Source: Rhodobacteraceae bacterium UBA6213 (GTDB lineage Bacteria; Pseudomonadota; Alphaproteobacteria; Rhodobacterales; Rhodobacteraceae). Taken from it: DNA of 64,000 nucleotides. Positions 43,381 through 53,249 of this stretch are shown piece by piece. The translations under genes and the position numbers were made by a program. Within the stretch, counting starts at the first letter, position 1. Each line of letters starts with the position of its first letter. The stretch is taken from contig DISJ01000006.1 of the NCBI GenBank assembly GCA_002421605.1, positions 91,318 to 155,317 on the forward strand. The letters run 5' to 3'. The notes under the pieces are model-generated. The model did no database searches, had not been told where the DNA came from, and worked only from the letters and a program-made list of their open reading frames with translations.

Positions 43381-44423
43381 GCCTCATCCTCGAACGGGTC
43401 AGCGGGCACATCATTTTCGCTCCAGCCAAAGGTTTTCCAGCTGCGCGCCATGTGCTCGGGTAGTGGCGCGACGAGCGTGATCGGTTTCTTCGTGATCGGG
43501 TGGATAAAGTGGATCGAGCGCGCGTGCAGGTGCAGCTTGCGGCTGATATCGCCGCCTAGCTGCGCCCCCCAGCCCTCGCCAAGATTTTCTTGCCCCGAAC
43601 CGCCGTATTTGCCATCGCCGATGATCGGATGTCCAATCTCGGCCATATGCGCGCGCAACTGGTGCGTGCGCCCGGTGATTGGCACCAGCGCCACCCAAGC
43701 CGCGCGGCTTCCGAGCGCATCAAGCACTGCATAATCGGTGGTGGCGCGCTTGGCGCCTTCGGTCTCGGACACGCGGTTGGGGTGGATGCAGATCATCCGT
43801 TCGTCGCCGCCACGCCCAGGCGATTTCAGCAGGCCAAAGCGCACCGTGCCCTTGCGCGGGCTGGGCACCCCCGCAACGATAGCCCAGTAAATCTTGCGCG
43901 TATCACGCTCGCGGAAGGCTTCGGAAAGGGCGCGCGCAATGCGGTCGGTGCGGGCCAAAAGCAGCACACCCGAGGTATCCTTATCGAGCCGGTGCACCAT
44001 CTTGGGACGGTCTTTGTAGCCGAACTTCAGCGCCTCTGTCAGCCCGTCAACGTGCCGGTCGCCTTGGCCCGAGCCACCTTGGCTTGGCAAGCCCGGTGGT
44101 TTGTTCAGCGCAATGATGTGCTCGTCGCGCCAAAGCACGGCAGACTGAATTATCCGCTCGTCATCCGCAGTGATGCGGGTGGCGCGCTTGGGTACCGCTA
44201 CCGCCTCGGGCGCGGTTTCGGGGATCGGCGGCACGCGCACTTCTTGCCCCGGTAGCACGTGGGTTGAGGCCTTGACGCGACCTCCATCGACCCGGATCTG
44301 CCCGGTGCGGCAAAGCTTTTCAACTGCGCCTTGGTTAAGCTGCGCGAAATGCCGCCTTAGCCAACGGTCTAGCCGCTGCTCGCCTTCGTCATCACCGACC
44401 GTCAACAGTTGTACACTGCTCAT
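43377..44423 (-). CDS. rluC: RluC/RluD-family ribosomal large-subunit pseudouridine synthase
   Basis: This 348-residue enzyme has an N-terminal S4 RNA-binding domain (LDRWLRRHFAQLNQGAVEKL) and the catalytic HRLDKDTSGVLLLART with the active-site aspartate, then GRTHQLRAHMAEIGHPI. The 23S rRNA site it modifies cannot be settled by sequence; RluC-like is most probable. ATG 44423 overlaps the crcB stop. Confidence 0.9.
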   Translation of the reverse strand: MSSVQLLTVGDDEGEQRLDRWLRRHFAQLNQGAVEKLCRTGQIRVDGGRVKASTHVLPGQEVRVPPIPETAPEAVAVPKRATRITADDERIIQSAVLWRDEHIIALNKPPGLPSQGGSGQGDRHVDGLTEALKFGYKDRPKMVHRLDKDTSGVLLLARTDRIARALSEAFRERDTRKIYWAIVAGVPSPRKGTVRFGLLKSPGRGGDERMICIHPNRVSETEGAKRATTDYAVLDALGSRAAWVALVPITGRTHQLRAHMAEIGHPIIGDGKYGGSGQENLGEGWGAQLGGDISRKLHLHARSIHFIHPITKKPITLVAPLPEHMARSWKTFGWSENDVPADPFEDEA

Positions 44424-44797
44424 GCAAACCACCCCCGAGCCAACGCCATGCCCGCGACAATCGCGGCCAGAGACAGCACCACAGAACCCAGCACATATAC
44501 CGCCGCAAGCGCGCCCTGCCCTCGTTCCCAGATGGCCAGCGCATCAAGAGAAAATGCGGAGAAAGTAGTGAACCCGCCAAGCACGCCGGTCATCAGAAAC
44601 GGTGCGAAGCGGTTGCCAGACTTCTCGGCCAGCACCACCACCAGAACGCCCATAAGCAAGCTACCCACGACGTTCACGGTCATCGTGGCATAGGGAAAGC
44701 CGTGGCCCAATAGCCGTGCCAGCGAAACGTTGACAAGGTAGCGCGCACTGGCGCCCAAAGCCCCGCCGAGGGCTACGGATACAAGGGTCTGGATCAT
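44420..44797 (-). CDS. crcB: Fluoride exporter CrcB/Fluc
   Basis: This 125-residue four-segment membrane protein has the family's signature: ALGGALGASARYLVNVSLAR, GHGFPYATMTVNVVGSLLMG and GVLGGFTTFSAFSLDAL. It forms dual-topology dimers that export fluoride. ATG 44797 gives the normal length; the longer frame upstream is not needed. No fluoride riboswitch was recognised before it, and it lies inside a five-gene run. Confidence 0.94.
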   Translation of the reverse strand: MIQTLVSVALGGALGASARYLVNVSLARLLGHGFPYATMTVNVVGSLLMGVLVVVLAEKSGNRFAPFLMTGVLGGFTTFSAFSLDALAIWERGQGALAAVYVLGSVVLSLAAIVAGMALARGWFA

Positions 44798-44828
44798 CGG
44801 CACGTCTTGACTGCGCCACGTGCGAAAG

Positions 44829-46139
44829 TCAACCGCCGCGCTTTTCTCGCTGCTTGACGAACCATTCAACGCGCTTTTTCAGCTCGCGTTCAAAGCCGCG
44901 CTCGACGGGCTGATACAGCACCGGACGACGCATGTTTTCGGGAAAATAGTTCTGCCCGGAAAAGCCGTCTTCGGCGTCGTGGTCATAGGTATAGCCCGCC
45001 CCAAACCCCTGATCCTTCATCATCTTGGTGGGCGCGTTCAGGATGTGCTTGGGCGGTGGTTCAGACCCGGTGCGGCGCGCCTCGGTGCGGGCCGCGCCAT
45101 AGGCGGCGTAGCCCGCGTTCGATTTGGGCGCGAGCGCAAGGTAGATCACGGCCTGTGCCAGTGCCAGTTCACCCTCGGGGCTGCCGAGCCGTTCATACAC
45201 TTCCCAAGCGTGCAGGCACTGTGCTTGCGCGGCCGGGTCAGCAAGACCGATATCTTCTATCGCCATGCGGGTAATGCGGCGGGCCAAAAAGCGAGGGTCT
45301 TCACCGCCTTCCAGCATCCGCGCGAACCAGTAAAGGGCTGCATCGGGGTCTGAGCCGCGCACCGATTTGTGCAACGCGGAAATCAGGTTGTAGTGCTCTT
45401 CACCGGACTTGTCGTATTTTGCGGCGCGCCGCATCAAGCGGGTCGAAAGCGCCTCGGTATCAAGCGGCGCTTTCAGCTTCCACGCCGCGATCTGCTCGAT
45501 CAGGTTTAACAACGCGCGCCCGTCGCCATCGGCCATTTCCAGCAACGCCTCGCGGGCGGGTGCTTTCAAAGGTAGCGCCTGCCCCAGTGCCATTTCGGCA
45601 CGTTGCGCAAGTCGCTCAAGATCCGCAAGGCTGAGGCGCACCAACACCACAACCTGAGAGCGGCTTAAAAGCGCCGCGTTCAACTCGAAACTGGGGTTTT
45701 CGGTAGTGGCACCCACAAGCACGATGGTGCCGTCTTCCATATAGGGCAAAAAGCCGTCTTGCTGCGCCTTGTTGAAACGATGGATTTCGTCAACAAACAG
45801 CAGCGTGCCGCGCCCCTGACTGCGGCGCAGGCGTGCAGTTTCGAAAACCTTGCGCAGTTCCGGCACGCCAGAAAACACCGCGCTGATTTGCACAAACACC
45901 AGATCTGTCGCATCAGCCAGAAGCCGCGCAATGGTAGTTTTGCCCACGCCGGGCGGCCCCCAGAGTATCAGCGACGACAGCGAGCCTGCCTCCAGCATCG
46001 CCCCCAGCGGCGCCTCGGGGCCAAGCACCTGCGCCTGCCCGATCACCTCGGCAAGGGTTGCCGGGCGGATGCGGTCGGCCAGCGGGCGCGGGGCCTGCGG
46101 CGACGGGGCGGTGTTGGATGTGTCGAACAGATCAGACAT
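44829..46139 (-). CDS. rarA: Replication-associated recombination ATPase RarA (MgsA)
   Basis: RarA is a clamp-loader-like AAA+ ATPase that acts at stalled forks. The 436-residue protein has Walker A GPPGVGKTT, Walker B region LFVDEIHRFNKAQQDGFLP, sensor ATTENPSFELNAALLSR, and the C-terminal tetramerisation segment AAYGAARTEARR. It heads the five-gene run to ATP12. Confidence 0.95.
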   Translation of the reverse strand: MSDLFDTSNTAPSPQAPRPLADRIRPATLAEVIGQAQVLGPEAPLGAMLEAGSLSSLILWGPPGVGKTTIARLLADATDLVFVQISAVFSGVPELRKVFETARLRRSQGRGTLLFVDEIHRFNKAQQDGFLPYMEDGTIVLVGATTENPSFELNAALLSRSQVVVLVRLSLADLERLAQRAEMALGQALPLKAPAREALLEMADGDGRALLNLIEQIAAWKLKAPLDTEALSTRLMRRAAKYDKSGEEHYNLISALHKSVRGSDPDAALYWFARMLEGGEDPRFLARRITRMAIEDIGLADPAAQAQCLHAWEVYERLGSPEGELALAQAVIYLALAPKSNAGYAAYGAARTEARRTGSEPPPKHILNAPTKMMKDQGFGAGYTYDHDAEDGFSGQNYFPENMRRPVLYQPVERGFERELKKRVEWFVKQREKRGG

Positions 46140-46222
46140 GCGGCCACACTACGCTTGCGACGAGGCAGACAAAAGCGCGCTGTGAACGGCCGGCCCCGCT
46201 GGGGGACCAGCCCAAGGTTTGA

Positions 46223-46813
46223 TCAGTGCAGATTTTGCGAGAAGTCCATCGCCACAACCTGATTGCGCACCCCGTCAATAACCATGACCGGGCCCATCGG
46301 CGCCATGCTTACCCCCACACGCCCGGCCCAAAGCGGCCAGTTTGCGTTCAGCAGAGTCAGGCAGGTCTTGGCGCCCACCTGCCGTGCGGCGGACCCAAGA
46401 TCGGCGACCAGCTTGGCATGGACCTTGCGCCGCTCGGCCAGCGGCACGTGATGCGAGACAAACAGGCGCGAGCTTTCCCACACCGTCTCGGCTACAGGCG
46501 CCTTTTCAAAAAGTAACTCCGCCGGGATGGTATCAAGCAATCCACGTTGCGCATCGCGGATCATGTAGGTGTAGATGCCGCATTGAGTGGTGGTCGGGGT
46601 CAACCGGTTGCCCGCCAGCACCCGGCCCAGTTCATCATGCACCACGACCCAGCGGCTGGCGGGTGTGTCGTACTGGTCATATTCCATGCCCATCGCCTCG
46701 GGCAGGTTCCACTTGTTGTGGACAATGAAAAGCTCGCGCCGGGCGCGAAGCATATTGGCGAAAAGCTCGCCGTGGTTGTGCATGTTTTCAAAGGAAAGCG
46801 TCGTGGTAAGCAT
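46223..46813 (-). CDS. Acyl-homoserine lactone synthase, LuxI family
   Basis: This 196-residue enzyme should make N-acyl-homoserine lactone signals from SAM and acyl-ACP. The invariant LuxI residues are visible: R26, F29, W35, E44, D46, D49, R70, E113 and R116 (RRELFIVHNKWNLPEA, MEYDQYDTP, WESSRLFV). GGAGG at 46819-46823 (minus strand) is about five bases before the ATG. It is 50 bases after the luxR-like gene on the same strand. Acyl chain length cannot be predicted. Confidence 0.93.
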   Translation of the reverse strand: MLTTTLSFENMHNHGELFANMLRARRELFIVHNKWNLPEAMGMEYDQYDTPASRWVVVHDELGRVLAGNRLTPTTTQCGIYTYMIRDAQRGLLDTIPAELLFEKAPVAETVWESSRLFVSHHVPLAERRKVHAKLVADLGSAARQVGAKTCLTLLNANWPLWAGRVGVSMAPMGPVMVIDGVRNQVVAMDFSQNLH

Positions 46814-46825
46814 GGCAGCCTCCGT

Positions 46826-46849
46826 AAGGGTTAATCGAGTCGTAACCTT
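46826..46849 (-). promoter_or_regulatory. Imperfect palindrome between luxR and luxI, candidate operator
   Basis: On the minus strand AAGGTTA (46843-46849) is followed after nine bases by a near-inverted partner TAACCCTT (46826-46833), with one extra base in the second arm. It directly precedes the luxI ribosome binding site. It could be a LuxR-binding site, but its sequence does not match the classical lux box, so this is inference from position. Confidence 0.3.
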
Positions 46850-46863
46850 GCGGAAGGCGCTGA

Positions 46864-47475
46864 TCAGAGCAGTCGGTAATCTTTCGCCCTTTGGATTGCC
46901 TCGGCCGTAGTGCGTGCCATCAACCGGTCTCGAGCAGAGGTTAGTCTGGCTTTAAGCGCGCTTTCCGAGATTCCCAATTTTGCGGCCGCCGCTGCGTGAC
47001 GGTCGCCTCCCGCAATGTATTTGAGAGCCTCTATCTGGGCTTTCGTGAGGTTGTCCGGCGGTTCGGTCATTTCGTGCAGGCGGTGCACTATGCCCGAGAT
47101 CGTCGAGATTTCTTCGTCTGTAAATTCGCGGTCTTCGCGCGCGAAACTGCACACTGTGCGTGACCGTATCGGGCCACAGGCGACCGTCATTCCGTATTTG
47201 AGGCCATAGGTTGCGGCCTCCTTGAACAGACCGAAGGGATCAACCAGTTGCTTGTCGCTCCAGCGGATGGTGCCAGTGGCAGAAAACCCCCAGGCGGTCA
47301 TCGGGTCACGCAACACGTAACCATGTTCCGTGTAATGGTTTACCCAAGCCGGGTTGTAGGTTTGGAACGACATCAGCGGCGAAGTAAAGCGGATATGCAG
47401 GCCAATATAGAAGCCTTGCGGGGCAAGTCGTCCGAGCTTGCGCAGTTCGAGATCGATTCCAGCTTGAGTGCTCAT
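46864..47475 (-). CDS. LuxR-family quorum-sensing transcription factor
   Basis: This 203-residue protein has an autoinducer-binding domain (residues about 15-135) and a C-terminal LuxR/GerE helix-turn-helix (about 141-203, NLTKAQIEALKYIAGGDRHA, then AKLGISESALKARLTSARDR). Signal-contact residues seen in TraR/LuxR are preserved as W44, Y48, D57, P58 and W72. Only its direct neighbour luxI makes it a clear cognate pair. It is a little shorter than typical LuxR (about 240). The start ATG lacks a good Shine-Dalgarno. Confidence 0.92.
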   Translation of the reverse strand: MSTQAGIDLELRKLGRLAPQGFYIGLHIRFTSPLMSFQTYNPAWVNHYTEHGYVLRDPMTAWGFSATGTIRWSDKQLVDPFGLFKEAATYGLKYGMTVACGPIRSRTVCSFAREDREFTDEEISTISGIVHRLHEMTEPPDNLTKAQIEALKYIAGGDRHAAAAAKLGISESALKARLTSARDRLMARTTAEAIQRAKDYRLL

Positions 47476-47584
47476 GCCTTTTTAGACAGGTTGCCTAGTA
47501 TGCCGTCAATCTATATTCGGCCGCTTTTTCCAGACTCGCAAGACTGTGCTGCAACTCTGCCGAAAGCGGTGCGGCAGCGATGCA

Positions 47585-47611
47585 AAAGCCCCGCCACTTG
47601 GGCGGGGCTTT
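47585..47611 (-). terminator. Rho-independent terminator after rplQ
   Basis: On the minus strand AAAGCCCCGCC and GGCGGGGCTTT form an eleven-base stem with a five-base loop followed by more T. It lies 25 bases after the rplQ stop and ends the ribosomal superoperon before luxR. Confidence 0.9.
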
Positions 47612-47636
47612 GCCGATGCGATGTGTCGCTTCAGTC

Positions 47637-48047
47637 TCAGGCGTTTTCGGCTTCGGTGCGCGCGATGTCGCCAGCGCCTTTAGCGGCCGGGTCGCGGTCA
47701 ACAAATTCGATGATCGCCATCGGCGCCATGTCGCCATAGCGGAAGCCCGCTTTCAACACGCGCACATAGCCGCCAGCGCGGTCTTTGTAGCGGGGGCCGA
47801 GAATGTCGAACAGCTTGGTCACATACTGGTCTTGCTTGAGCTGTGCGCGGGCCATACGGCGGGCATGCAGATCGCCGCGCTTGGCCAACGTGATCATCTT
47901 TTCGATGATCGGGCGCAGTTCCTTGGCCTTGGGCAAGGTCGTCTTGATCTGCTCATGCTCGATCAGCGAGCCTGCCATGTTGGCAAACAGCGCTTTGCGG
48001 TGTTCGTGGGTGCGGTTCAGGCGGCGATGGCCGGCTCCGTGGTTCAT
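47637..48047 (-). CDS. rplQ: 50S ribosomal protein L17
   Basis: This 136-residue L17 has HRRLNRTHEHRKALFANMAG and LIEHEQIKTTLPKAKELRP. It is the last gene of the alpha operon part and carries a short acidic C-terminal extension (ARTEAENA). It lies 130 bases after rpoA. Confidence 0.97.
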   Translation of the reverse strand: MNHGAGHRRLNRTHEHRKALFANMAGSLIEHEQIKTTLPKAKELRPIIEKMITLAKRGDLHARRMARAQLKQDQYVTKLFDILGPRYKDRAGGYVRVLKAGFRYGDMAPMAIIEFVDRDPAAKGAGDIARTEAENA

Positions 48048-48150
48048 TTTGATCTCCTAAACGTCGTTTTGCTTTGTCCGGCCACCCTCGCATGGGCAGC
48101 TCACCTTGGGGCATCACGCCCAGTCTGTTCCCCGCCTGCGCGGGCATTTT

Positions 48151-48170
48151 GGGGCCGGTTACCCGGCCCC
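48151..48170 (-). terminator. Hairpin between rpoA and rplQ
   Basis: GGGGCCGG (48151-48158) and CCGGCCCC (48163-48170) form a perfect eight-base stem around four bases, seven bases past the rpoA stop. No T run is present on the transcribed side, so partial attenuation or mRNA end protection is more likely than full termination. Confidence 0.5.
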
Positions 48171-48177
48171 GTAAAGC

Positions 48178-49194
48178 TTAGAACTGGTCTTCGAAACGCT
48201 TGGCCAGATCTTCGATGTTTTCCGGCGGCCAATCTTCGACTTCCATCCCGAGGTGCAGGCCCATGCCCGAAAGCACTTCCTTGATCTCGTTCAGCGACTT
48301 GCGGCCAAAGTTCGGGGTGCGCAGCATCTCGGCTTCGGTTTTCTGGATCAGATCACCGATATAGACGATGTTGTCGTTCTTCAGGCAATTGGCCGAACGC
48401 ACCGAAAGCTCGAGTTCGTCAACTTTCTTCAGCAGCAGCGGGTTGAACTCCAACCCGTCGTCTGCATCCGCTTTCGAGGCCGATTCCGGCTCGTCGAAGT
48501 TCACGAAGATTGACAGTTGATCCTGCAGAATACGTGCGGCATAGGCCACCGCATCTTCCGGGGTCAGGCTGCCGTCGGTTTCGATTTTCATCGTCAACTT
48601 GTCATAGTCCAGCACCTGGCCCTCGCGGGTGGGCTGAACTTCGTAGCTGACCTTCTTCACCGGCGAATAGATCGCATCAATCGGGATCAGCCCAATCGGC
48701 GCGTCTTCGGGGCGGTTCTTGTCGGCGGCGACGTAACCTTTACCGGTGTTGACGGTCAGCTCGATGAAAAGATCAGCGCCGTCGTCGAGGTGGCAGATGA
48801 CGTGCTCTTTGTTGAGCACTTCGATGCCGCTCGATTCCGAGATGTCGGCAGCGGTTACAATGCCCGGGCCTTTGGCCGAGATCGAAAGGCGCTTCGGCCC
48901 TTCAACGACCATCCGCAGGCTGACGCCTTTGAGGTTCAGTACGATGTCAGTGACATCTTCCCGCACGCCGGCGACCGATGAAAACTCGTGCAGCACATTG
49001 TCGATTTGAATCGATGTGATGGCAGCGCCTTGCAGCGACGACATCAGCACGCGCCGCAGCGCATTGCCGAGCGTCAGACCAAAGCCGCGCTCAAGCGGCT
49101 CGGCGACAACCGTAGCTTGCCGTGCCGGGTCGTTGCCGACCTTGACGACCAACTGCTGCGGTTTGATCAGCTCTGCCCAATTTTTGTGGATCAT
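48178..49194 (-). CDS. rpoA: DNA-directed RNA polymerase alpha subunit
   Basis: This 338-residue subunit has the assembly domain (EPLERGFGLTLGNALRRVLM) and the C-terminal DNA/activator-binding domain (ELSVRSANCLKNDNIVYIGD, FGRKSLNEIKEVLSGMGL). ATG 49194 follows GGAGG with an eight-base spacer; the ATG at 49209 lies before that ribosome binding site. Confidence 0.98.
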   Translation of the reverse strand: MIHKNWAELIKPQQLVVKVGNDPARQATVVAEPLERGFGLTLGNALRRVLMSSLQGAAITSIQIDNVLHEFSSVAGVREDVTDIVLNLKGVSLRMVVEGPKRLSISAKGPGIVTAADISESSGIEVLNKEHVICHLDDGADLFIELTVNTGKGYVAADKNRPEDAPIGLIPIDAIYSPVKKVSYEVQPTREGQVLDYDKLTMKIETDGSLTPEDAVAYAARILQDQLSIFVNFDEPESASKADADDGLEFNPLLLKKVDELELSVRSANCLKNDNIVYIGDLIQKTEAEMLRTPNFGRKSLNEIKEVLSGMGLHLGMEVEDWPPENIEDLAKRFEDQF

Positions 49195-49265
49195 GCGTTC
49201 CGCCTCCATTCTTGTCCCAGACCCATGTCCCTAAGTCCGCGACGCCCGAGGTTAAATGCGAATGA

Positions 49266-49296
49266 CCTCTGCCGCGCAGTTTGCGCGCGCCAGAGG
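49266..49296 (-). terminator. Hairpin between rpsK and rpoA
   Basis: CCTCTG (49266-49271) pairs with CAGAGG (49291-49296), enclosing an inner GCGCA/TGCGC stem. It lies 15 bases after the rpsK stop in the 116-base gap before rpoA. Confidence 0.5.
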
Positions 49297-49310
49297 CCGA
49301 AAGAATATCT

Positions 49311-49700
49311 TTACACCCGGCGGCGTTTCGGCGGGCGGCAACCGTTATGTGCCATCGGCGTCACGTCGCGGATCGAGGTGATGTTCAACCCGACCGCTGC
49401 CAGAGCACGCAGCGCCGATTCGCGACCCGAACCGGGGCCTTGAACTTCGACATCAAGCGTCTTTACGCCGTGTTCCTGTGCTTTGCGGCCCGCGTCTTCA
49501 GCGGCCATCTGCGCGGCATAGGGGGTGGACTTGCGCGACCCCTTGAAACCCATCGTGCCCGAGGACGACCACGCAATCGCGTTGCCCTGCACGTCAGAGA
49601 TCAGGATCTTGGTATTGTTGAACGAAGAGTTCACATGCGCGACGCCAGAAGCGATGTTCTTGCGTTCTTTCCGCTTAACGCGGGTTTTATCACGAGCCAT
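49311..49700 (-). CDS. rpsK: 30S ribosomal protein S11
   Basis: This 129-residue S11 has GVAHVNSSFNNTKILISDVQ and the C-terminal HNGCRPPKRRRV, which closes the platform. It follows rpsM after 15 bases. Confidence 0.97.
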   Translation of the reverse strand: MARDKTRVKRKERKNIASGVAHVNSSFNNTKILISDVQGNAIAWSSSGTMGFKGSRKSTPYAAQMAAEDAGRKAQEHGVKTLDVEVQGPGSGRESALRALAAVGLNITSIRDVTPMAHNGCRPPKRRRV

Positions 49701-49715
49701 TAGCGAACCCTCCCC

Positions 49716-50084
49716 TTATTTCTTCTTGCCAGCGATCGCCTTCGCGGGGCCCTTGCGGGTGCGAGCGTTCGTGTGGGTGCGCTGGCCGCGCACGGGCAGG
49801 TTACGGCGATGGCGCAGGCCGCGGTAGGAACCGAGGTCCATCATCCGTTTGATGTTCATCGTGACTTCGCGGCGCAGATCGCCCTCGACCTTCAGATTCG
49901 CATCAATGTATTCGCGGATCGCCAGCACTTCGGTATCCGAAAGCTGGTTGACGCGGCGTGCCCGGTCGATTCCCACAGACTCGCAGATTTGCTCTGCAGT
50001 GTGTAAACCGATGCCCGCGATGTAGGTGAGAGCGATGGGGACGCGTTTCCCCGTCGGGATGTTGACGCCAGCAATGCGTGCCAA
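49716..50084 (-). CDS. rpsM: 30S ribosomal protein S13
   Basis: This 122-residue S13 starts at TTG 50082-50084, giving the standard LARIAGVNIPTGKRVPIALT (first residue read as Met). AAGGA lies seven bases before it, and no ATG or GTG gives the family start. The core VNQLSDTEVLAIREYIDANL and the basic tail RTRKGPAKAIAGKKK are complete. Confidence 0.95.
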   Translation of the reverse strand: MARIAGVNIPTGKRVPIALTYIAGIGLHTAEQICESVGIDRARRVNQLSDTEVLAIREYIDANLKVEGDLRREVTMNIKRMMDLGSYRGLRHRRNLPVRGQRTHTNARTRKGPAKAIAGKKK

Positions 50085-50143
50085 ACGTAATTTCCTTTTT
50101 TGTTGCGGTTCCGTAGTGCCAGAACCTTTTTTCACAACCGAAA

Positions 50144-50166
50144 GCCCGAAAGCACCGCCTTCGGGC
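50144..50166 (-). terminator. Hairpin after adk
   Basis: On the minus strand GCCCGAA (50160-50166) and TTCGGGC (50144-50150) form a seven-base stem with a nine-base loop, about 94 bases after the adk stop and followed by a short T-containing tract. It may partly separate adk from rpsM. Confidence 0.55.
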
Positions 50167-50259
50167 CGCTCTGTTCCAGAAATGGCGCAAACGCCGGGCC
50201 GGAACGATTCCCTAGTAAGACGCTGTCCAGTAGAAGCTTATGCACCCGCCGTCAAGGGT

Positions 50260-50919
50260 TCACGAGACGTTTGCGCTGTTGAGCGCCGCGGTGATTGCGC
50301 TGGCAACCGCTTCAATCTCGCCCAAGCCGTCGACAACGTAATGATCGCCCAAGGCATAGTAATAGCCAATCAGCGGCGACGTTTTTTTGTAATACTCCAG
50401 CATCCGCAGCTTCAGGCTTTCTTCGGTGTCGTCGGCGCGTCGTCGCAGATCGCTTGAGCCGCAGGAATCGCAGACGCCGGGCGCGGCGGTGGGGTGGGTT
50501 TGGTCGTGATAGACTTCGCCGCAAGCAGCACAATTGAAGCGGCCCACGATACGTGCAAGCAGCGCGTCATCGTCAACCCGCATCTCGATCGCGGCGCTAA
50601 GGCGTTGGCCGATTCGTTCCAGCAAACGCCCCAACGCGTCGGCTTGCGCGAGCGTACGCGGAAAGCCATCAAAAATGAACCCCGCGCCGCCGCCGGACTT
50701 CAATCGCTCTTCGATCAGCCCGATTACGATTTCATCGCTGACCAGCTGACCGCGCGCCATCACCTCGGCCACGCGCCGCCCCATTGGGCTATCAGCGGTC
50801 TTAGCCTCGCGCAGCATGTCGCCTGTGGAAAGCTGCACCATGCCGCGTCGCTCTACCAGCAGACGCGCCTGTGTGCCCTTGCCCGCCCCGGGCGGCCCGA
50901 GCAGAATGATGTTTGCCAT
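50260..50919 (-). CDS. adk: Adenylate kinase
   Basis: This 219-residue enzyme (AMP + ATP to 2 ADP) has the P-loop GPPGAGKGTQ at the start, FDGFPRTLAQADAL, and a full LID domain with four zinc-binding cysteines (CAACGEVYH and CDSCGSSD). The zinc LID type is common in alphaproteobacteria. It lies 15 bases after secY. Confidence 0.96.
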   Translation of the reverse strand: MANIILLGPPGAGKGTQARLLVERRGMVQLSTGDMLREAKTADSPMGRRVAEVMARGQLVSDEIVIGLIEERLKSGGGAGFIFDGFPRTLAQADALGRLLERIGQRLSAAIEMRVDDDALLARIVGRFNCAACGEVYHDQTHPTAAPGVCDSCGSSDLRRRADDTEESLKLRMLEYYKKTSPLIGYYYALGDHYVVDGLGEIEAVASAITAALNSANVS

Positions 50920-50934
50920 GATGCCCCCAGAAGC

Positions 50935-52296
<1,362 letters not shown>

Positions 52297-52370
52297 GCCC
52301 GGTCTCTTTCATGAAAGCACCGCCAGACCGTTCCCCGGCCGGCGGCGCTTGGAAAACTTGTAGCTATGTA

Positions 52371-52388
52371 GGCGGCTGAGACGCCGCC
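52371..52388 (-). terminator. Hairpin between rplO and secY
   Basis: GGCGGC (52371-52376) and GCCGCC (52383-52388) form a six-base stem with six-base loop just after the rplO stop. No T run; probably an attenuating or protective stem. Confidence 0.45.
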
Positions 52389-52396
52389 TGCAATCG

Positions 52397-52867
52397 CTAT
52401 TCAGCCGCCGCTGCCGGCACGGTCAGCGTGCCGCCCGCTTTTTTCACAGCTTCGATTGCCGCTGCCGAGGCGCCCGCAACCTTGATCGTCACGGCCGAGG
52501 TGATCTCGCCCTTGGCCAACACCCGCACGCCATCAAGCGCGCGGCGCACGAGGCCCGAGGCAACCAGCGTCTCGGCGTTGATTTCCGCCTTCGCGTCAAT
52601 CTTGCCCGCGTCGATGAATTTCTGGATAAGGCCAAGGTTCACCACTGCAAAGTGCAGTTTGTTCGGCTTGGTAAAGCCGCGCTTCGGCAGGCGGCGATAG
52701 AGCGGCATCTGGCCACCTTCGTAGCCACCGATTGCCACGCCAGACCGCGATTTCTGACCTTTGATACCACGGCCAGCGGTCTTGCCCTTGCCCGAACCGG
52801 GGCCACGTGCCACGCGCTTTTGCTTTTTGGCCGCGCCGGCATTGTCGGAAAGTTCATGCAGTTTCAT
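52397..52867 (-). CDS. rplO: 50S ribosomal protein L15
   Basis: This 156-residue L15 has the basic glycine-rich block KKQKRVARGPGSGKGKTAGR and GGQMPLYRRLPKRGF. ATG 52865-52867 gives the family start MKLHELSDNAGA. It is separated from rpmD by a 49-codon small ORF and hairpins, which is unusual. Confidence 0.97.
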   Translation of the reverse strand: MKLHELSDNAGAAKKQKRVARGPGSGKGKTAGRGIKGQKSRSGVAIGGYEGGQMPLYRRLPKRGFTKPNKLHFAVVNLGLIQKFIDAGKIDAKAEINAETLVASGLVRRALDGVRVLAKGEITSAVTIKVAGASAAAIEAVKKAGGTLTVPAAAAE

Positions 52868-53020
52868 GTCGCAACTCCTGGGCCGGAACTGCCCTACCTG
52901 CGACGGATGGGGCAAACACGGCATTTCTTGTTGATTCTCGCAGCCCGAGACAGGCTACCGGGGGCGTATAGACGCAGTGGGGCAACGATGCAAGCAGGCT
53001 GACGCGCCTGTCCAAAAACC

Positions 53021-53050
53021 AAACGCCCGAGCCTTGCAGCTAGGGCGTTT
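53021..53050 (-). terminator. Terminator-like hairpin after the small ORF
   Basis: On the minus strand AAACGCCC and GGGCGTTT pair, with further pairing inside (AGC/GCT across one mismatch) and a TTTGGTTTTTGG tract after the stem. It lies 22 bases beyond the small ORF stop and before rplO. Confidence 0.65.
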
Positions 53051-53072
53051 CAAAAGCCTCGGAGCGCTACGT

Positions 53073-53222
53073 TCAGTTGTTCTTTTCGCGCTCAGCGCGA
53101 AGGTAGTCGGTCCAATAAGGCGCCGGCTCTTCAGGCAGCAGGTTCTTGAGCATCTGGCCCATCGCGTGAATCGCGCGGGAAAATTCGTGCATCAAGCTGG
53201 TCTGGCGTTGGACGGCGGGCAT
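53073..53222 (-). CDS. Small ORF (49 residues) inserted between rpmD and rplO
   Basis: The frame runs from ATG 53220-53222 to TGA 53073-53075 and encodes MPAVQRQTSLMHEFSRAIHA, then a Met/Leu-rich helix region ending PYWTDYLRAEREKNN. GGAG lies six bases before the ATG, a good ribosome binding site. The protein is amphipathic, probably helical, with no recognised family. It is flanked by hairpins on both sides and preceded by a palindrome (53250-53277), which suggests an independently expressed gene rather than operon leader noise. Whether it is translated is untested. Confidence 0.6.
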   Translation of the reverse strand: MPAVQRQTSLMHEFSRAIHAMGQMLKNLLPEEPAPYWTDYLRAEREKNN

Positions 53223-53249
53223 TTCGGTCTCCGACTATTCTATTTGCAA

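Noticed and set aside
46826..46849. Classical lux box
   Set aside because: The palindrome is imperfect, has unequal arms and does not match the known 20-base lux box; kept only as a candidate operator.
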